Shown here one piece after another: positions 62,204-63,685 of a stretch of DNA of 63,685 nt (within the stretch, counting starts at the first letter, position 1; each line of letters opens with the position of its first letter). The stretch is from Paracoccaceae bacterium. Lineage in GTDB: Bacteria; Pseudomonadota; Alphaproteobacteria; Rhodobacterales; Rhodobacteraceae. Where the stretch lies: assembly GCA_026706985.1 (NCBI GenBank), contig JAPOXR010000053.1, positions 1 through 63,685 on the forward strand, given 5' to 3'. The notes below the pieces were generated by a model that saw only the letters and a list, made by a program, of their open reading frames with translations, made no database searches and was not told where the DNA came from. The position numbers were made by a program, and so were the translations under genes.

Positions 62204-63187
62204 TCACTGCAATGTCGGGGTATCGCCGCCGATCACGGTCTGAAACCAGCCGGTGTCTATATTTCCCCCTGACAGAATGACTCCGACTGATTTGCCCTGC
62301 ATGCGGCGGCGCTCCTGAAACAGCGCCGCCAGCGCCGCGGCACCGGCCCCTTCCGCCAGATTATGAGTGGCGCGGTAATACAGCCGGATCGCCTCAGCGA
62401 TCGCATCCTCGGAAACGGTCTCTATCCGCTCGGCACCGGCGGCGAAAATCTCAAACGCCTCCTGCACCGGCACCCGGGTGGCCACGCCGTCGGCGAAGGT
62501 TTCCGCCCGGTTGGTTGAAACCGGTTTACCGGAATCAAAGGACAGCTTCAGGGATGGTGCATTTTCGGCGACCACGCCGACAATTTTGGTTTTCAGCCCC
62601 AATGCGTTCCGTGTTTCGATGAGTCCACAGATTCCGGACCCGCAACCGATCGGCACGTAAATCGTGTCGAGCTGCGGTGCCGCGGTGAGGAACTCCAACG
62701 CATAGCTGGCAACGCCACGGACCAGATTTCGGTGAAACGGTGGAACGAAAGCAAAATACTCTTCCCTCGCGATTCTATCCGCCTCCAGCCTGGCCTCATC
62801 AAAATCGGCACCGATCTCGATCAGTTCCGCACCGAACGCCCGCATGGCTTCGTTTTTCTCAACCGAGTTGCCATGCGGCACAAGAATCTTCGCTTTCATG
62901 CCGACCGAAGTGGCAGCGCGGGCGATGCTCTGGCCATGATTTCCACGCGTCGCTGTCACAACCCCGCCGGTTTCAGGATGATCGCGTCTCAGCGCCTCGA
63001 GGAAGGTAATTCCGCCACGGATTTTGAATGCGCCGATCGGAGTATGGTTTTCGTGTTTCACCCAGGTTTCCGTACCAATCGCCCGGGAAAGCAACGGCCA
63101 GGCAATCTGCGGCGTCGGGTTGATCTGGCTGTGCACCAGTTCAGCTGCAGCCTTGATGTCATCCAGTGTCAGCATTGAATTCGCCAT
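62204..63187 (-). CDS. Threonine dehydratase-like PLP enzyme (fold type II)
   Basis: A 327-residue tryptophan-synthase-beta-fold enzyme. PLP lysine in GAFKIRGG (about residue 54), TATRGNHGQSIA and the glycine loop PIGCGSGICG are all present. There is no C-terminal ACT domain, so it is of the catabolic or threo-3-hydroxyaspartate dehydratase/serine racemase type, not biosynthetic IlvA. GGGGGC precedes ATG 63187. Convergent with ilvE. Confidence 0.85.
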   Translation of the reverse strand: MANSMLTLDDIKAAAELVHSQINPTPQIAWPLLSRAIGTETWVKHENHTPIGAFKIRGGITFLEALRRDHPETGGVVTATRGNHGQSIARAATSVGMKAKILVPHGNSVEKNEAMRAFGAELIEIGADFDEARLEADRIAREEYFAFVPPFHRNLVRGVASYALEFLTAAPQLDTIYVPIGCGSGICGLIETRNALGLKTKIVGVVAENAPSLKLSFDSGKPVSTNRAETFADGVATRVPVQEAFEIFAAGAERIETVSEDAIAEAIRLYYRATHNLAEGAGAAALAALFQERRRMQGKSVGVILSGGNIDTGWFQTVIGGDTPTLQ

Positions 63188-63346
63188 TCGCGCCCCCTAG
63201 CCGAAATCAGTGTCGGAAACTATTCCTGCCTGACTGCAAATCGAAGAAAGTGCAACCGCTGGCTGCGGGAGTATTGGCAGTGTGGGCCTGGCATCCGACG
63301 ATATGGCGGGATCATTGTTCCATGTCCATGCAGACTCTCTACCGAC

Positions 63347-63685
63347 CAGGGCTATCGCGTTTGAAAATATTCCTTTTTGATTTTCTCTTGGATTCTGTGT
63401 TGCCGCATGATTTCCTGTTGAAAAACAACAGGCTGAGGCAGTGTGATGCAGGATCCGGCATGGATTTTCGAGGGGGTTGAAGACCCCCGGACCAGCAACG
63501 CGACCCGTCATGATCTCCATGAGATGCTCATGATTGCGCTTTTATGCGTGATCCGCGGGGGTCGGACATGCACCGGTATGGCTCTTTCCGGGCGCCCGGA
63601 GGAGGAATGCCTCCGCCGTTTCATGAAGCTTGAGCACGGTATTCCGAGCCATGACGCCTTCTCCGCGCTGTTCAGGATTATCGAT
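63347..63685 (+). mobile_element. ISAs1-family insertion sequence, 5' part only (second copy)
   Basis: From CAGGGCTATCGCG at 63347 the sequence repeats, in opposite orientation, the copy at 1-327. It has 12 extra bases in the leader and several substitutions, so it is a separate copy. It is cut at the same internal ATCGAT by the window edge. Bases 63188-63346 before it hold only the upstream region of the dehydratase gene. Confidence 0.8.
63446..63685 (+). CDS. ISAs1-family transposase, N-terminal 80 residues (partial)
   Basis: ATG 63446 to the window edge. It starts MQDPAWIFEGVEDPR, then LHEMLMIALLCVIRGGRTC and GIPSHDAFSALFRIID: the DDE_Tnp_1-associated domain of ISAs1 transposases. Intact as far as it goes. 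It differs from the copy at 1-240 at positions such as GRPEEECL versus GRSKEEFL. Confidence 0.8.
   Translation, partial: MQDPAWIFEGVEDPRTSNATRHDLHEMLMIALLCVIRGGRTCTGMALSGRPEEECLRRFMKLEHGIPSHDAFSALFRIID

Noticed and set aside
1-63685. CRISPR arrays, tRNA and rRNA genes
   Set aside because: None seen on reading both strands: no regularly spaced repeats, and no cloverleaf or rRNA landmarks.
1-63685. A 63.7-kb composite transposon bounded by inverted ISAs1 copies
   Set aside because: Much of the content is core metabolism (petABC, aroC, argG, dapD-dapE), and both copies are cut at the same base by the window edge, which points to an assembly boundary.

Overview
The window reads as a chromosomal segment of a GC-rich alphaproteobacterium, most likely Rhodospirillales-like. 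The clues are a petABC bc1 operon together with a PetP/PetR regulator pair, a MocD/MocE desaturase-ferredoxin pair, an IolC-DUF2090 fusion, a DgcN/DgcA D-glutamate module and dapD-dapE. Genus and species cannot be told from this sequence. Both edges lie inside truncated ISAs1-family copies in opposite orientation, which most simply means that an assembly stopped at a repeated element.

Layout. 1-6.7 kb is accessory: an IS-truncated type I-secretion exporter fragment, two coupled M16 peptidases, a small DUF4258-like protein, an archaeal-type AAA ATPase with a nuclease-like tail, and a small coiled-coil membrane protein. 7.1-9.9 kb is petABC. 9.9-15.6 kb holds iolB, a non-pyrrolysine MttB-type methyltransferase, an exonuclease-CBS-nucleotidyltransferase fusion and a glycine/inosamine-type amidinotransferase. 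15.6-18.2 kb is an eroded defence island: DUF4145, hsdM and hsdS remnants around an apparently intact HEPN/MNT toxin-antitoxin pair. 18.2-27.6 kb carries iolC-DUF2090, mocD-mocE, aroC, a DMT exporter, HU, and an adenine deaminase/AMP nucleosidase operon.

27.7-31.1 kb is a second graveyard: a frameshifted AAA ATPase, a TacA/TacT pair, a RelB/RelE-type pair, and two IS481-like remnants. 31.2-40.3 kb is a homogentisate catabolic locus: a MarR-maiA-thiolase operon divergent from hmgA, two metallo-beta-lactamase-fold hydrolases, an FAH-family hydrolase, an FAD monooxygenase and DUF2783. A perfect palindrome sits between the -35 and -10 of the hmgA promoter. Together these genes would convert homogentisate to fumarate plus acetoacetate, and the thiolase would handle acetoacetyl-CoA.

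40.7-63.2 kb is mostly housekeeping: rnhB, cobD, dgcN-dgcA-dat (D-glutamate use), dapD-dapE, mepA, yggT, msrA, argG, hslO-nudix-cca-ABC, xseB-ispA, a histone deacetylase-like amidohydrolase, petP-petR, a branched-chain aminotransferase and a threonine dehydratase-like enzyme. A perfect 20-bp-arm inverted repeat sits inside the Nudix box of the nudix gene. I saw no tRNA, rRNA or CRISPR array. All family assignments come from reading motifs and recalled family sequences; no database search was made.
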